Positions 6,548 to 14,750 are shown, counted from the stretch's first letter. The stretch is DNA of 37,796 bases from an uncultured Pseudomonadota bacterium (GCA_903921785.1 CAIXRH010000027.1:1-37796), one strand, 5' to 3'. Translations and numbers: made by a program. Notes: generated from the sequence alone by a model not told the origin.

Positions 6548-7293
6548 GACGCACCCTCTTCGGTTTCCTCTCCGTGTTGACGGCCTGCGGCTACGGTGAT
6601 CCGCCCCCCGGCGCGCTCGACACCTTCGAAATCGACAGCGAGAACACCGGTACCACCTACACGGTTGAGGTTTTCACGCCGGAGGCGCTGACCGAGCGCG
6701 ACGGCGCGACGGTCATGTACGTTTTTGACGGTGTCGAGAACGCGGACCTGGTCCTGGCGGAGTACGCCACCGCGCTGGACGATGGGGTCGAGCCGGCGGT
6801 GCTGGCTCTCGTGCCAGGCACCAATCGCGTCTACGACTTCACCCCTACCCCGGGCTACTCTGGCAATGGCGGAGGCCAGGCGGCTTTCATGGCCTTCGTC
6901 ATGGACGAGGTAGCGCCGTTGGTTGAGGTCGAAGGCGTCGGCGGCGCTCCGGACAAGCGCATCACCTTCGGTCACTCCCTCGGTGGGCTCCTGAGCGCCA
7001 CGTTCTGGTACGACACCGCCTTTGCCAGCCGGGCGGGCATTGCGAGTCCGTCGATGTGGTGGGACGAAGGCCTCTTCTTCAGCAAGCTGGGCGCCGCGCC
7101 GGTGAACGCGGGCCCAATCGTCGTGAGCTGCGGCGAGTACGAACCCATGGGGATGGTGCCCTACACGGCGGACTTCTCCGAAGCGATGCAGGAAGACTAC
7201 GGCATCGACGTCACCTACGAGGTCTTCTCGCGGACCACCCACCCCGACGCCTTCGCCCCCGCCCTCGCCCTCAGCTTTAGGGAGCTCTTGTGA
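6544..7293 (+). CDS. Esterase-family lipoprotein (alpha/beta hydrolase, enterochelin-esterase-like)
   Basis: A 249-residue predicted lipoprotein with lipobox LTAC (Cys15), followed by an alpha/beta-hydrolase fold of the esterase-D / enterochelin esterase type. The nucleophile elbow is GHSLGG with Ser145, the likely catalytic His is His233 in TTHPDAF, and an acidic residue in the CGEYEP region may complete the site. VMYVFDGVENADL and AGIASPSMWWDEGLFF resemble the conserved strands of that family. It is probably a hydrolase of ester-linked substrates at the cell envelope. It is translationally coupled to the orphan antitoxin upstream and to the outer-membrane gene downstream. Confidence 0.8.
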   Translation: MRRTLFGFLSVLTACGYGDPPPGALDTFEIDSENTGTTYTVEVFTPEALTERDGATVMYVFDGVENADLVLAEYATALDDGVEPAVLALVPGTNRVYDFTPTPGYSGNGGGQAAFMAFVMDEVAPLVEVEGVGGAPDKRITFGHSLGGLLSATFWYDTAFASRAGIASPSMWWDEGLFFSKLGAAPVNAGPIVVSCGEYEPMGMVPYTADFSEAMQEDYGIDVTYEVFSRTTHPDAFAPALALSFRELL

Positions 7294-7853
7294 TGCTGCC
7301 CCTTCTGCTCGTCGGTACCGCCCTGGCAGTCGACACCGAGGGCGCGCTCAACGTCGACGCGACAGTGTTGGTCAGCGCCCGTCCCGGGGGCAGCGTCCTG
7401 GTCGACTACGGGGTGTGGAAGGGGCTCTGGGTGGGCGCTCGCGTGAGCTCCCAGCAAGAGGCCTACGTCGTCGGCGCCAACCTCGGGGTGTTCACCGAGA
7501 CCGGCACCTGGTACCACGGCCTGGTGGGCGGGATCGGCTGGCGCTTCGTCTTCGGGAAGCACCGACGCTGGGATCTCGATCTCGGCGTCTACTACGGCTC
7601 CGAGTTCACCTTTGTCAACGAGACGGTCGAGTATCCGAACAGCGGGACCGGCTATTCCATTCACGACGAGCGCGCCTATCAGTCGTGGGTGGGGTGGGTC
7701 CCCGTGCTCCCGCCGACCCTGCGCTACCACTTCGATGACCACCACGGGATCGTCCTTCAGGGGGTGCTCCCGATCCCATTGTCCTCGATCGAACGCCTCT
7801 ATGTCGGGGTCGGCTATACGTCCCGGTGGGGCGTCCGAGCGTCCAAGAAGTAG
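7290..7853 (+). CDS. Predicted outer-membrane beta-barrel protein
   Basis: A protein of about 187 residues with an N-terminal signal (MLPLLLVGTALA, cleavage before VDTEG). Alternating hydrophobic/polar strands rich in Gly and aromatic residues follow (GVWKGLWVGARVSS, GLVGGIGWRFVFG, YVGVGYTSRWGV), as in small outer-membrane barrels. The start is GTG 7290 or ATG 7293, and either overlaps or abuts the esterase stop, so co-translation is likely. No specific family is recognised. Confidence 0.7.
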   Translation: MMLPLLLVGTALAVDTEGALNVDATVLVSARPGGSVLVDYGVWKGLWVGARVSSQQEAYVVGANLGVFTETGTWYHGLVGGIGWRFVFGKHRRWDLDLGVYYGSEFTFVNETVEYPNSGTGYSIHDERAYQSWVGWVPVLPPTLRYHFDDHHGIVLQGVLPIPLSSIERLYVGVGYTSRWGVRASKK

Positions 7854-8019
7854 CGTGGCAGGGGGCCACGAGATGGCCTACCCGGGGGCGAGGTGCTTCG
7901 TCGGCAGGGGAGTGCTCGACGGCGCGGAGCCATCCTCGATCAGCGGCGCCGTGGCGCTGCTCGGTGGGCGTCGGTCGCAAGAGCGCAGGCGCGCTGTGCG
8001 GCGGGCCGAGCCCAGGCCG

Positions 8020-8224
8020 GACTTGAACTCCCCGCCCCGCCTCAAACCTGCAAAACGCCAAACCCCCGCCTCCGGACTGGCCGAAGGCGGGGGTTCTGCG
8101 AGAGTGGTGGGGGTTGTTAGAACAGGTTCGAACTTTTTGCCTCGCTCCGAACGCCGAGGAACGGGGCCAGTTCGACAGGTTCAACGGGGAGATCGTGCCC
8201 TCGAGCTTTGGGGCGCGGGTGGGG
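8020..8224 (-). repeat. Cassette element, copy E (full)
   Basis: A full element with GACTTGAACTC (8020), terminator (8061-8095), TGGTGGGGG (8105-8113), body GTTGTTAGAAC to GTTCAAC (8113-8185) and tail to 8224. Relative to B, the bulged base of the outer box is A rather than C and the outer box ends in C. In the central stem a G-C pair position becomes a G-T wobble (CCGTTC against GAGCGG), so pairing is kept. Confidence 0.85.
8061..8095 (-). terminator. Minus-strand terminator in element E
   Basis: Stem AACCCCCGCC / GGCGGGGGTT (10 bp), followed on the minus strand by TGGCGTTTTG. Confidence 0.55.
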
Positions 8225-8633
8225 CGCGGCGGGTGCAAGGGAGGTGAGCTGCCTCCCGCGCGTGCAGCGCCCGCGTGGCCGCCCGCCTCCACACCGCTTG
8301 CGCCCGCGGCACGCGTCGACACCTGACTACGCACGTCCAATTCCCGCGGTCTCGGCTGGAGGCCGGAGCTCACCGTCCGACCCCCTTGCCCCGCGGGTCG
8401 ACACCTTCCCATCGGGTGGGCGCCCGACGGCCGTCGTGTGATGCGCATGCTATGGTGGCAAGACCAATGGGGATTGTCTTGCGCCTTTCCTTCCTCCTTC
8501 CTCCGGGCTGGAAGCGGCTGAGCGGCGACGATCTGGAGCACCGGATGGTCCTTGACCTCGCCTGGGGGCCCGGCCAGGGCGCCCCGACCTCGATGCTCCG
8601 AGACCTGTACGTGGCAACCGCGGGAGGTGGCGT
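8225..8633. other. Intergenic stretch with hairpins
   Basis: No convincing gene. Visible features are a hairpin GGGAGG / CCTCCC around 8238-8256 and a longer one at 8458-8482, where GCAAGAC pairs with GTCTTGC around an AAT/ATT inner pair and a GGGG loop. A 64-codon frame from 8467 overlaps the next gene and lacks support. Confidence 0.4.
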
Positions 8634-10250
8634 GTGGGACCTGCGCATCTCCTCCTTCTGATCCTCGGCTGCGCCCCGGCGCCGACCGACGGCGACGCCC
8701 CGGCAGAGACCGGCGCACCGCCGGACACGGCCGCCCCCGCCGACAGCGGCGACACGGGGGACTCCGCGGATACCGGGGACAGCGCCGACACCGCGGACAC
8801 CGGAGCGGTCGACACCGCTCCGCCCCCGACCGACGCCGACGGCGACGGCGCGTGGACGCCGGACGACTGCGACGACACCGACGCCACCGTGTTCCCCGGC
8901 GCGGCCGACCCGTGTGACGACATCGACCAGGACTGCGACGGGGTGACGTGGTCCCCGGGGTCCTGCGGCGAAGTCCGCGGGTGGGACGAGGTCGTGCGCC
9001 AGGTCACGACCACCACCGACGGGGGAAACCGCGTGTACCCCGTGGGAGACACCACCGGCGATGGGCACGGCGACTTCCTGGCGCGAACCGACCGCATCCT
9101 TCCCACGTCTGACGGCGACGTCGGGTCGGGGTTCGCGCTGTACGAGGGCGGGGAGCGCCGAGACACGCAGCCGCTCCCGCCCGAGGGCTCCGTGGGGTGC
9201 ATCGTACATCCCATCGCCAGCGCACTCCGCCCTGGCGGCGACCTCAACGGGGACGGGCTCGGGGACTACATCGACGAGAACCTGTTCGATGGGGGGTACG
9301 GGATCATCTTCTCGCCACTGCCGACGGACGGGGCGTGCTTTGACGTGTTCGACGGATACGACGCCTTCTATGAGAACTACTGGTTCGGGGAGCCGGGCGT
9401 GGGCGACTGGTGGTCGGTGGACGGCGACCTCGACGGGGACGGCGTGCCCGACCTCGTGTCGTCCGAGTTCGGCGATCCGCGGGAGTACGGGTACGACATC
9501 GCGGTGGCAGACGTGTACTTGGGCGGCGAGTACGGCCTCGCGCGGCGCCGGATCACGGTCTCCGAGTCCCACGTCGACGGCGCGGGAGGGGAGGCCATGC
9601 CGCGGATCATCGAAGACATCGATGGCGACGGACTGTCGGAGCTGGCGATCACCCAGGCGTGGGGCGATTCGACTGCCTGGGTAATCAGCGGTCCCGACGC
9701 CGCCTCGCCCGGGGATGTTGACGAACTGGCGTTCCTCAAGCTCCAGACGCCGCTGGGTGCCAACATCAAGCTGTACGGCTACGGTGGTGGCCTTCGCACC
9801 GCCGGCGACTGGACAGGGGACGGAACGGCCGACCTGCTGGTCGAAGACGACCTCTCTGACTCCCTCGGATACCAGCACGGGGAGCTGTTCGTGCTCGACG
9901 GCACGGCGCAGGGCGACGTCACGCTCGACGACGCCGCCGGGTCCTGGGTGGGCACGACGGTCGACGGCGGCATCTCCTGGTATTCGACCGGTGACTTCGA
10001 TGGGGACGGCGCTCCGGACCTGCTCGTGGGTGCTGATGCGGCCCTGCGGGTGATCGGACACCGGATGCCCACGATGCGGGACACGTTCGCCGGTCTTCCC
10101 TTCGCCCCGGGCGATGTCTACCTGTTCGACCCCCCCGGCGACGTCGACGGGGACGGTCGCGACGACCTCCCCGTGGCGCTGCTCGACATCGGCACCGCCG
10201 GGCTGTGGTACGGCTGGGACATCCCCTTCGACGACGCGGCAGCGTGGTAG
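8634..10250 (+). CDS. FG-GAP/VCBS propeller lipoprotein with MopE-type motif
   Basis: A 538-residue lipoprotein with signal MGPAHLLLLILGC (lipobox), then an Asp/Thr/Ser/Ala linker of GDTGDS type to about residue 65. One MopE-type metal-binding motif follows (DADGDG ... DCDDTD ... CDDIDQDCDG). After that come at least seven FG-GAP/VCBS Ca-binding loops (TTGDGHGD, LNGDGLGD, LDGDGVPD, IDGDGLSE, WTGDGTAD, FDGDGAPD, VDGDGRDD), which fit a seven-bladed integrin-like beta propeller. It is likely a surface-exposed Ca-binding protein, with unknown partner. GTG 8634 follows GGAGGTGG, a good ribosome-binding site. Confidence 0.85.
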   Translation: MGPAHLLLLILGCAPAPTDGDAPAETGAPPDTAAPADSGDTGDSADTGDSADTADTGAVDTAPPPTDADGDGAWTPDDCDDTDATVFPGAADPCDDIDQDCDGVTWSPGSCGEVRGWDEVVRQVTTTTDGGNRVYPVGDTTGDGHGDFLARTDRILPTSDGDVGSGFALYEGGERRDTQPLPPEGSVGCIVHPIASALRPGGDLNGDGLGDYIDENLFDGGYGIIFSPLPTDGACFDVFDGYDAFYENYWFGEPGVGDWWSVDGDLDGDGVPDLVSSEFGDPREYGYDIAVADVYLGGEYGLARRRITVSESHVDGAGGEAMPRIIEDIDGDGLSELAITQAWGDSTAWVISGPDAASPGDVDELAFLKLQTPLGANIKLYGYGGGLRTAGDWTGDGTADLLVEDDLSDSLGYQHGELFVLDGTAQGDVTLDDAAGSWVGTTVDGGISWYSTGDFDGDGAPDLLVGADAALRVIGHRMPTMRDTFAGLPFAPGDVYLFDPPGDVDGDGRDDLPVALLDIGTAGLWYGWDIPFDDAAAW

Positions 10251-10255
10251 CGGGT

Positions 10256-10662
10256 GCCGCGTCGCGGCGGACCTCGCGGGACCGGCGGCCCGGCTGGCCG
10301 AGCCCGATGCGTGGATGCTCGCGCACGTCGAACGTGCCGTCGTGAGCTGGAACCCAGCCGGGGATTCGGTCCGGAGTTCCGGTAGGCGCGCTCCCACGGA
10401 CCTCAATCGGGCACGCCGGACCGGGAGCGACGTGGCCGCCAACCAGCTCGTCGTCACGATGCGCGAGGTCCGCGCCTTCGCCGGGCGGTCCCACGTGGCG
10501 GCGGCCGACGCGATGGGGGGCGCCGAGGGCGAGGTGTCCCGCCTCGATGGCCGCACGGACCCGAAGGTCGCCACCATCCAGCGCCACGTGAAGGCGCTCG
10601 GCGGTGAGGTCGAGGTGGTGGCGCGCCACGGGGACCGGCCGATGCGGCTGCACATCGCGTGA
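10256..10662 (+). pseudogene. DUF2442-HTH remnant, copy 3
   Basis: Sequence homologous to the second gene of the DUF4160/DUF2442 module. VAADLAGPAARLAEPDAW corresponds to VADLSRDLEGALGALADP, then AHVERAVVSWN, a scrambled middle, then a well kept HTH (ANQLVVTMREVRAFAGRS and following) and the terminal RLHIA. The DUF4160 gene and the start of DUF2442 are missing, and the segment begins directly after the propeller lipoprotein stop. The HTH half is still open, so expression of a short DNA-binding protein from an internal ATG is possible. Element G follows it. Confidence 0.7.
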
Positions 10663-10729
10663 GAAACCCACAGCAAGGGCGGGGAATGGTGCGTGCGAGT
10701 GTCACCCGGTTCGCGGGCACCTTCGATGC

Positions 10730-10935
10730 GCTTGAACTCGTGGCTCGTCGGAATTCTCAGCCCCCAACGCGAAACCCCCGCCTCCGGACCAGCCGAAGGC
10801 GGGGGTTCTGCGAGAGTGGTGGGGGTTGTTAGAACAGGTTCGAACTTTGTGCCTCGCTCCGAACGCCGAAGAGCGGGGCCAGTTCAACAGGTTCAACGGT
10901 GAGATCGTGCCTTCGGGCCTCGGGGCGCGGGTGGG
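10730..10935 (-). repeat. Cassette element, copy G (full)
   Basis: A full element with GCTTGAACTC (10730), terminator (10773-10807), TGGTGGGGG (10817-10825), body GTTGTTAGAAC to GTTCAAC (10825-10897) and tail GGGGCGCGGGTGGG (10922-10935). The inner box reads AGTTCAA instead of AGTTCGA, giving one mismatch in the inner helix. Confidence 0.85.
10773..10807 (-). terminator. Minus-strand terminator in element G
   Basis: Stem AACCCCCGCC / GGCGGGGGTT, 10 bp. The tail on the minus strand is short in T (TCGCGTTGG), so termination may be weaker here. Confidence 0.45.
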
Positions 10936-11058
10936 ATGGGGGGGTGCCGTCGATGCGCTGAGCCATTCCACGCTCCGCGGAAGGGAGTCCCCGCCGCCGC
11001 AGGACCCCTTGTGCCCACCGTCTGCAGCGCCGTATACTCCAGGTTCACGAGGTCTTTC

Positions 11059-12651
11059 TTGCGCACCTTCATCCATCCCCTTTTCGGGTTCGCCGCCCTC
11101 CTGATGGCCCCGCCGGCGTGGGCCGCAAACTGCAGCAACTGGACACCGAGCTTCTACGTGAACCCGGTGCCGGGACACGCATCGCAAGCCTTTCGCCTCT
11201 CCTGGACGGCCGGCGCGCCGGTGGCGTGCACCAACTCGGTCGGGGACAACTGGGACGGTACCGACCACCTGGAGGTACACCGGGTGCACGGCACCACTCC
11301 GCCCACCAACCCCGGAACCCGCCCGCCTGCGGTCTCGGTGGGAAGCGGCAGCTCCCAGGCCGACGACTTCACCCACCGGGCGAACACCACCATGGTTTAC
11401 CGCATCTTCGCGTGCGAAGACGCTGGATGTACGAGCTGGTACGGCGACGGGTCGGGCAATTACGAGTCAGCCGCGGCGACCGCCGACCACGACACCACCC
11501 AACCCGAGAAGTGGGTGCTCCAAGGCGTCACTGGAGAGGCGTACACGGCGAGCATGATCGTGAAACAGGCGTCAGCCGCGGCGCCGCTGCCGAACGCGCC
11601 GCAGGCGTTCTTCTACCCCCCGGGGTGGGCTACCGGGCTTGATGGCCGGATGGCGCTGTTCTACAGCGAGCTCGCCGTCGGCTCCGATCCGAGCATGGTC
11701 TGGTACATGTTCCACGATTTCGCAGGCTGGCCCGCCGGCGGGTTCAACACCTCGGCGTACTGGGACTCGCCAGTGCTGGTTGCAAACGGATCGACGGACT
11801 CCGCAGACGACGACTACAACGCCGATCACCCGTGGAGCATGCTGACCGTCGACGGCAGCGAGAAACGGGTGCAGCTCTTCGTGCAGAGCCAGAACCCCGC
11901 GAGCGGGTTCAACCAAGCCATCCAACTCGAGTCGCTCGACGAGGTGGGCGACGACTTCGGCCTGTCGTGCGGGGCGGCGACGTGCTCGACGACGATACTC
12001 GATGGTGGAGGCTACGTCGCCATCGCCGCGGACGGTACTTCGGCCACCGACTACGTCGCTGACGCCCGCCATAGCCGGGTCACCTGGGACTACATCGCCA
12101 ACGGGTACATCGACACCGCGTATGCCCACCCGAGCATGCTCTTCCAGCTCGAGCGCCCCGGGAGCGGATCGTGCGCCGATACGGGGAACGACGATATCGG
12201 GCTCGCGACCGGCGCGTGGGACTCGGGGGCGGGCGAGTGGACCTGGAACGTCGCGACTGGTGGATCGCCGGCGTGCCCGATCATCCAGATCAACAATGGT
12301 CACGACGTGGGCACAATCCCGATGCCGGGCGGCGAGCTCAAGGTGTACTACAAGGCCTACACCAGCAACGACTGGCACGTGACGTACTGGACCGGCTCGA
12401 CCTACGAGGACGACTCGGTGATCGAGGTGTGGTTCGACGACGGGTTCTCCACCGCCCCCGACCTCCAGTGCCTGGAGAACGCGGATCCGCTCGTGTTCGT
12501 CGATGGCGCGGGGCCGCACGAGGGGATGTTCTTGATGATCCAGGACTCAGACTGGTGCACGAACGGCGGGAGTCTGAAGGTCGGGATGGACGATGAGGTT
12601 GGGTCGAACTGGGACGACTCCGGCATCGTCTTCGCCGTGCTCACCAACTGA
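11059..12651 (+). CDS. Secreted hypothetical protein with Cys pairs
   Basis: About 530 residues if translation begins at TTG 11059, which follows ACGAGG at good spacing and yields a clean signal peptide (RTFIHPLFGFAALLMAPPAWA, cleaved before ANC). A GTG at 11012 would add a longer N-terminus. The mature protein is rich in Trp, Asp, Gly and Ser with scattered Cys (TACTNS, FACEDAGC, LSCGAATC), suggesting disulfides and a beta-rich extracellular fold. Strings such as MVWYMFHDFAG and LVFVDGAGPHEGMFLMIQ loosely recall beta-propeller glycosidases, but I do not recognise a family. It precedes the next lipoprotein by two bases, so they are probably co-expressed. Confidence 0.7.
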   Translation: MRTFIHPLFGFAALLMAPPAWAANCSNWTPSFYVNPVPGHASQAFRLSWTAGAPVACTNSVGDNWDGTDHLEVHRVHGTTPPTNPGTRPPAVSVGSGSSQADDFTHRANTTMVYRIFACEDAGCTSWYGDGSGNYESAAATADHDTTQPEKWVLQGVTGEAYTASMIVKQASAAAPLPNAPQAFFYPPGWATGLDGRMALFYSELAVGSDPSMVWYMFHDFAGWPAGGFNTSAYWDSPVLVANGSTDSADDDYNADHPWSMLTVDGSEKRVQLFVQSQNPASGFNQAIQLESLDEVGDDFGLSCGAATCSTTILDGGGYVAIAADGTSATDYVADARHSRVTWDYIANGYIDTAYAHPSMLFQLERPGSGSCADTGNDDIGLATGAWDSGAGEWTWNVATGGSPACPIIQINNGHDVGTIPMPGGELKVYYKAYTSNDWHVTYWTGSTYEDDSVIEVWFDDGFSTAPDLQCLENADPLVFVDGAGPHEGMFLMIQDSDWCTNGGSLKVGMDDEVGSNWDDSGIVFAVLTN

Positions 12652-12653
12652 CG

Positions 12654-14519
12654 ATGTTCTTCCTCCTGCTCGCCTGCTCGCCCGGACCCGAGCCTACCGC
12701 GCCGGACGCTCCGGAGATCGACCAGCCCGTCGTCCCCGAGCCCCCGACGCCGAGGTACACCGACTGCTTCGTCGATGCGGACGGGGATGGTTCGGGCGGC
12801 GAGCCCGTGACGCTGGAGGGCGACGCATGCACCCCGGGCACGGTCGCATCCGGCGGCGATTGCGACGACGCGGACGCGCGGCGAACCCCCGGTCAGGTCG
12901 AAGTCTGCGACACGCTCGACAACGACTGCGACGGCGACGTGGACTCGCCGGTTCCGGCCGATGCCCCCACCTGGTTCGCGGACGCCGACGGCGACGGATT
13001 TGGGGACCCGGCTGCAGCACTCCAGGCTTGCGATGCCCCGGCTGGGTACCTGGTGGACGCCACCGACTGCGATGACACGTCGGACGCTGCCTACCCGGGA
13101 GGCGTCGAGGCGTGTGAGGACGGCCTCGACAACGACTGCGCCGGGGACGGCGACGGCCTGTGCAGGATCGAGGGGGATTGGGCGGCGGCCGATGCCCGGG
13201 ACGCGGTCTGGCTGGGGGAAACCGAGCGCGACGGATTCGGGTATGGGGTGGCCGCCGTGGACCTCGATCTCGATGGACAAACCGAGCTGATCGCCGGTGG
13301 AGGCTACGCCCCTACGGCGTCCGGTCGAGACGTTGTGCAGCACGGGTACCAGGACCCGCTTGCTGGAGGGACGGCAAGCGATGACGACTTCTTCCTGGAA
13401 CGCTCGAGTGATGAGGTGACGCTCAACTGGGTACCCTCCGGCGCATTTGACGACCTGGACGGCGATGGCTGTCGCGAGCTCGTGGTGGGAGGTGAATGGT
13501 CGGCCAGCGTCGGGAACAAGGGCGCGGTCTGGGTGTTCGGCACGTGCCACGGTTCCATCACGGATGCGGACGCGATCGCGATGGGTGTGGAGGATGACGC
13601 GCACTCGTTCGGGGGACAGGTCGCGGTGGTGGCGGACTCCGACGGTGACGCGGTCCCGGAGCTGCTCGTCAGCGCGAGGGGACACGCAATGCTCGACGGC
13701 TCCTGGCGCGACGAGCACGGTCGGGTCTACCTCTTCCTCGACCCCCTGAACGAGCTCGACGCCGCGGACGCGGATGGGGTGTTCGACACCCCCGCGGAGG
13801 CCGAGTGGATGTCGCTCGGCACTCGGGTGTGCTCCGCCGACTTCGACGGCGACGGGCTCTCGGACGCCGCGATGAGCGCCCCCGGCTACGGCTACGGTTA
13901 CGCCACGCTGCCGCCGTGGGGCCGCGGCGGCGCCGTGTTCGTGGCCTTTGCCCCGTTCGCGGCCCAGACGAACCTCATCAGCATGGGCGGCACGCCCGGG
14001 GACTCGGTGCTCGTCTACACGACCTCGGACGACGACGGGATGCTCGGTCACTACCTGAGCTGCGGCGGCGACTTTGACGGCGACGGCCTCCCCGAGCTGC
14101 TCATCGGCGACGAGTACGAGGGGCGCACGACCGGGCGCGTCTACGTTCAATCGCCCCGGGCGACCGGCTCGGCCGCGGCCGAGAGCGTGGGCTGGCGGAT
14201 CGATGGAACGGCCCCCGGGGAACTCTTCGGGAACGGGCTCCCCGCGGAAGCGGGGGATCTGGACGGCGACGGCCGCGACGACATCGTGGTCGCGGCGCTT
14301 CCGAGCGTTGGGATCCTCGACATCTTCTACGGCGGCTCGACCGCGACCCGGACCAGCGCCGACGCCGACGCCCGCATCGAAGGCCCCTACTCCGTCGCGC
14401 TCGGCGACCTCAACGGCGACGGCCTCGCCGACATCGCCGCAGGTCAGGCCGACGACTCCACGGTCGCCCACTGGTCGGGCGCGGTGAGCATCCTCCTCGG
14501 CGGGAGTCTCGAGCCGTAG
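12654..14519 (+). CDS. FG-GAP/VCBS propeller lipoprotein with two MopE-type motifs
   Basis: A 621-residue lipoprotein with signal MFFLLLACS (Cys8). Two MopE-type repeats lie at about 40-90 and 100-165 (DADGDGSGG ... DCDDAD ... CDTLDNDCDGD, and DADGDGFGD ... DCDDTS ... CEDGLDNDCAGD). Seven or so FG-GAP loops follow (LDLDGQTE, LDGDGCRE, SDGDAVPE, FDGDGLSD, FDGDGLPE, LDGDGRDD, LNGDGLAD). The architecture is the same as at 8634-10250, so the two are paralogous designs in neighbouring cassettes. It probably binds Ca or another metal outside the cell; the ligand is unknown. It starts two bases after the preceding stop. Confidence 0.85.
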   Translation: MFFLLLACSPGPEPTAPDAPEIDQPVVPEPPTPRYTDCFVDADGDGSGGEPVTLEGDACTPGTVASGGDCDDADARRTPGQVEVCDTLDNDCDGDVDSPVPADAPTWFADADGDGFGDPAAALQACDAPAGYLVDATDCDDTSDAAYPGGVEACEDGLDNDCAGDGDGLCRIEGDWAAADARDAVWLGETERDGFGYGVAAVDLDLDGQTELIAGGGYAPTASGRDVVQHGYQDPLAGGTASDDDFFLERSSDEVTLNWVPSGAFDDLDGDGCRELVVGGEWSASVGNKGAVWVFGTCHGSITDADAIAMGVEDDAHSFGGQVAVVADSDGDAVPELLVSARGHAMLDGSWRDEHGRVYLFLDPLNELDAADADGVFDTPAEAEWMSLGTRVCSADFDGDGLSDAAMSAPGYGYGYATLPPWGRGGAVFVAFAPFAAQTNLISMGGTPGDSVLVYTTSDDDGMLGHYLSCGGDFDGDGLPELLIGDEYEGRTTGRVYVQSPRATGSAAAESVGWRIDGTAPGELFGNGLPAEAGDLDGDGRDDIVVAALPSVGILDIFYGGSTATRTSADADARIEGPYSVALGDLNGDGLADIAAGQADDSTVAHWSGAVSILLGGSLEP

Positions 14520-14550
14520 GTGCGCGGGTGAGGGGCCACACCCTCCTCAC

Positions 14551-14750
14551 GCTTGAACCCGCACAACCCGCCCCGAACCCGCAAAAAGCCAGGACGCCGA
14601 CCCCCGCTCATCGCGAAAGTCGGCGTTCTTACGATGGTGGGGGTTGTTGGAACAGGTTCGAACTTCTTGCCTCGCTCCGACCCCCGAGGAGAAGGGACAG
14701 TTCGACAGGTTCAACAGGGAGATCGCACCAACTAGCCTCGGGGCGCGGGG
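14551..14750 (-). repeat. Cassette element, copy F (full, diverged)
   Basis: GCTTGAAC (14551), terminator (14594-14626), TGGTGGGGG (14635-14643), body GTTGTTGGAAC to GTTCAAC (14643-14715) and tail. The central stem has changed most here (GACCCCCGAGGAGAAGGGACAG). The outer and inner boxes are intact, with G at the bulged position. It is followed by DUF4160/DUF2442 module copy 2. The sequence between element and module (GCGGGCCTGAGCTTGCTG and on) is shared with copy A. Confidence 0.82.
14594..14626 (-). terminator. Minus-strand terminator in element F
   Basis: Stem ACGCCGAC / GTCGGCGT (8 bp) followed on the minus strand by CCTGGCTTTTTGC. The stem sequence differs from all other copies at both arms, so the pairing is maintained by matched changes. 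Confidence 0.65.

Noticed and set aside
8467-8661. 64-aa ORF before the propeller lipoprotein
   Set aside because: It overlaps the better supported lipoprotein start, begins inside a hairpin, and its sequence shows no domain or codon signal beyond GC bias.
8370-10676. 768-residue minus-strand open frame opposite the propeller gene
   Set aside because: It is a shadow of the GC-rich plus-strand gene; the Arg/Val/Gly/His-rich composition is typical of antisense frames of Asp-rich genes.
1864-14750. CRISPR array
   Set aside because: Repeats are long, hairpin-bearing and separated by 0.9-3.7 kb of genes, and no cas genes or short spacers are present.
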